From positions 1 to 36,931 of the forward strand of contig JAUMUT010000020.1 of assembly GCA_030530525.1 (NCBI GenBank): 36,931 nucleotides of DNA. The letters run 5' to 3'. The stretch is from Capnocytophaga sp. Its GTDB lineage: Bacteria; Bacteroidota; Bacteroidia; Flavobacteriales; Flavobacteriaceae. The first letter of the stretch is position 1. The number at the start of each line of letters is the position of its first letter. Below are positions 35,474 to 36,931 of the stretch, one piece after another. Under the pieces are notes generated by a model. The model was not told where the DNA came from. It saw only the letters and a list, made by a program, of their open reading frames with translations, and did not search any database. The position numbers were made by a program, and so were the translations under genes.

Positions 35474-36811
35474 ATGAAAACACTTATTAAAAATGCTAAA
35501 ATGGTAAATGAAGGAACTATTTTAGAAGGCGATTTGCTTATAGATAATGATAGAATTAGTAAAATAGCAAAAAATATTTCTTCTAAAAATGTACAAAAAG
35601 TAATAGATGCCAACGGAAAGCTACTTATACCAGGGGTAATAGATGACCAAGTACATTTTCGTGAGCCAGGACTAACGCATAAAGCCAATATAGCAACGGA
35701 AAGTGCTGCCGCAATAGCAGGAGGCGTTACCACATTCTTTGAGCAACCCAATACCATTCCGCAAACGACAACCATAGAACTTTTAGAAGAAAAATTCGCT
35801 ATTGCAAAAAACACTTCTTATGCTAATTATTCCTTTTTTCTTGGTGGAACGAATGATAATTTGGAAGAACTCAAAAAAATAGACAAAAAGAATGTCGTAG
35901 GGGTAAAATTATTTTTAGGTTCTTCCACAGGAAATATGCTTGTAGATAATGAAAGTGTGTTAGAAAATATTTTTAACAATATAGATAGTGTTATAGCTAC
36001 CCATTGTGAAGATGAGCAGACAATACGGGCAAATACCCAACGTTTTTTAGAGCAATATGGAGAAAAAATCCCTGTTGCAATGCATCCTATGATTCGTAGT
36101 GCGGAGGCTTGTTATCTTTCATCAAGTAAAGCAGTTGCATTAGCAAAGAAAACAGGAGCAAGATTGCACGTTTTTCATATTTCCACAGGCAAAGAAACTA
36201 CTTTATTTGATAATTCTATTCCTTTAAAAGATAAAAAAATAACCGCAGAAGTATGTATTCACCATTTATGGTTCTCTGAGGAAAATTATAACGAGAAAGG
36301 AGCGTTTATAAAGTGGAATCCTGCGGTAAAAACCTCGCAAGATAGAACAGAACTATGGAATGCATTGTTGGATAACCGATTAGATGTTATCGCAACAGAC
36401 CACGCACCCCATACAATAGAAGAAAAACAGAGTGAAATATATTCCAAAATACCATCAGGAGGTCCTTTGGTACAACATTCCCTTTGTGCAATGTTAGAAA
36501 ACGAACGTTTAGGTAAAATATCCTTAGAAAAAATAGTAGAAAAGATGTGCCATAACCCTGCAATACTCTTCCGAGTACAAGAAAGAGGATTTTTACGAGA
36601 AGGATATTACGCCGATTTGGTATTGATAGACCAAAATAAACCATTTAATGTAGATAAAAGTAATATATTATATAAATGTGGGTGGTCTCCTTTTGAAAAT
36701 ATTACATTTCACAACCAAGTTACTCATACTTTTGTCAATGGATATTTAGCATACGAAAATGGAAAAATATCTAATGAAAAAAATGCTAAACGAATACAAT
36801 TTTATGAATAA
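35474..36811 (+). CDS. pyrC: Dihydroorotase (type I)
   Basis: 445-residue amidohydrolase of pyrimidine synthesis, converting carbamoyl-aspartate to dihydroorotate. Metal site DDQVHFREPG (57-66): the first His of the usual DxHxH is Gln59, while His61 is kept. Further ligand and catalytic regions are ATHCEDE, FHISTGKE and ATDHAPHT with the catalytic Asp. KLFLGSSTG (about 143-151) is the segment around the carboxylated-Lys region. The Gln for His change seems typical of flavobacterial copies (from memory, not checked). No convincing promoter was seen in the 74 bp after the ribB terminator. Confidence 0.93.
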   Translation: MKTLIKNAKMVNEGTILEGDLLIDNDRISKIAKNISSKNVQKVIDANGKLLIPGVIDDQVHFREPGLTHKANIATESAAAIAGGVTTFFEQPNTIPQTTTIELLEEKFAIAKNTSYANYSFFLGGTNDNLEELKKIDKKNVVGVKLFLGSSTGNMLVDNESVLENIFNNIDSVIATHCEDEQTIRANTQRFLEQYGEKIPVAMHPMIRSAEACYLSSSKAVALAKKTGARLHVFHISTGKETTLFDNSIPLKDKKITAEVCIHHLWFSEENYNEKGAFIKWNPAVKTSQDRTELWNALLDNRLDVIATDHAPHTIEEKQSEIYSKIPSGGPLVQHSLCAMLENERLGKISLEKIVEKMCHNPAILFRVQERGFLREGYYADLVLIDQNKPFNVDKSNILYKCGWSPFENITFHNQVTHTFVNGYLAYENGKISNEKNAKRIQFYE

Positions 36812-36856
36812 TAAAGATAGTAATTTTATAAAAAAATAGAATAAAAAATAATAAAT

Positions 36857-36890
36857 AATAGCTCGTATAAATATTTATATGAGCTATTTT
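36857..36890 (+). terminator. Terminator after dihydroorotase
   Basis: Stem aatagctcgtataaa / tttatatgagctatt (one G-T pair) with a very short loop, followed by ttgtttt. Confidence 0.7.
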
Positions 36891-36931
36891 GTTTTATAAA
36901 TGATACTTTAATGACAGATAATAAATAAAAA

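Overview
The window (about 37 kb, AT-rich) comes from a Bacteroidota chromosome, most likely Flavobacteriaceae and probably Capnocytophaga. The evidence is the SusC/SusD-type outer-membrane pair, promoters of the Bacteroidota form TTTG-N19-20-TAnnTTTG, lipoproteins with acidic/Lys residues right after the lipidated Cys (surface-export signals), DUF5686 and HmuY families, and a split Pnkp1-Rnl-Hen1 RNA-repair operon of the type characterised from Capnocytophaga. No tRNA, rRNA, IS element or CRISPR array was found.

Layout. (1) 60-4524, minus strand: an AAA_13 ATPase with a zinc-hook-like CPFC motif and a C-terminal R-x3-E...H triad (RloC/PrrC-like anticodon-nuclease candidate), an ABC-F ATPase in a strikingly GC-rich patch, and a DUF1877 protein. 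(2) 4720-12183, plus strand: a Sus-like operon of SusC receptor, SusD lipoprotein, a second lipoprotein and a leucine-rich-repeat lipoprotein, with no glycan-degrading enzyme. (3) 12340-12822: a small helical protein, followed by a 566-bp gene-poor stretch holding an exact 21-bp-period repeat array. (4) 13389-17867: a glycolysis block, with a BadF/NagK-type sugar kinase, gapA and pfkA on the minus strand and a FucP/GluP-type sugar transporter divergent on the plus strand. The two outward promoters share a perfect 16-bp inverted repeat. (5) 18034-21333: a TonB-dependent receptor and HmuY-type lipoprotein (probable haem uptake) behind two matching palindromes. (6) 21386-25858, minus strand: trpS followed by hen1, rnl and a T4-type kinase/phosphatase. 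The last three genes touch or overlap and form an RNA-repair complex; no promoter is visible between trpS and hen1. (7) 25912-30618: sulfatase, O6-alkylguanine-DNA alkyltransferase and a DUF5686 outer-membrane protein. (8) 30713-36811: a lone DppB-type permease, then LolA, an LptF/LptG permease, RibB with a dead GTP-cyclohydrolase-II domain, and dihydroorotase.

The most interesting combination is a putative tRNA-cutting enzyme and a complete RNA sealing and 3'-methyl-protection machine within 25 kb, the latter apparently co-transcribed with a tRNA synthetase. The repair complex itself is a described system. Its link to trpS, its relation to the RloC-like gene, the heptad-coding 21-bp array and the mirrored glycolytic promoters are the parts that look least explored. 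All calls are by reading the sequence; none was tested by database search.
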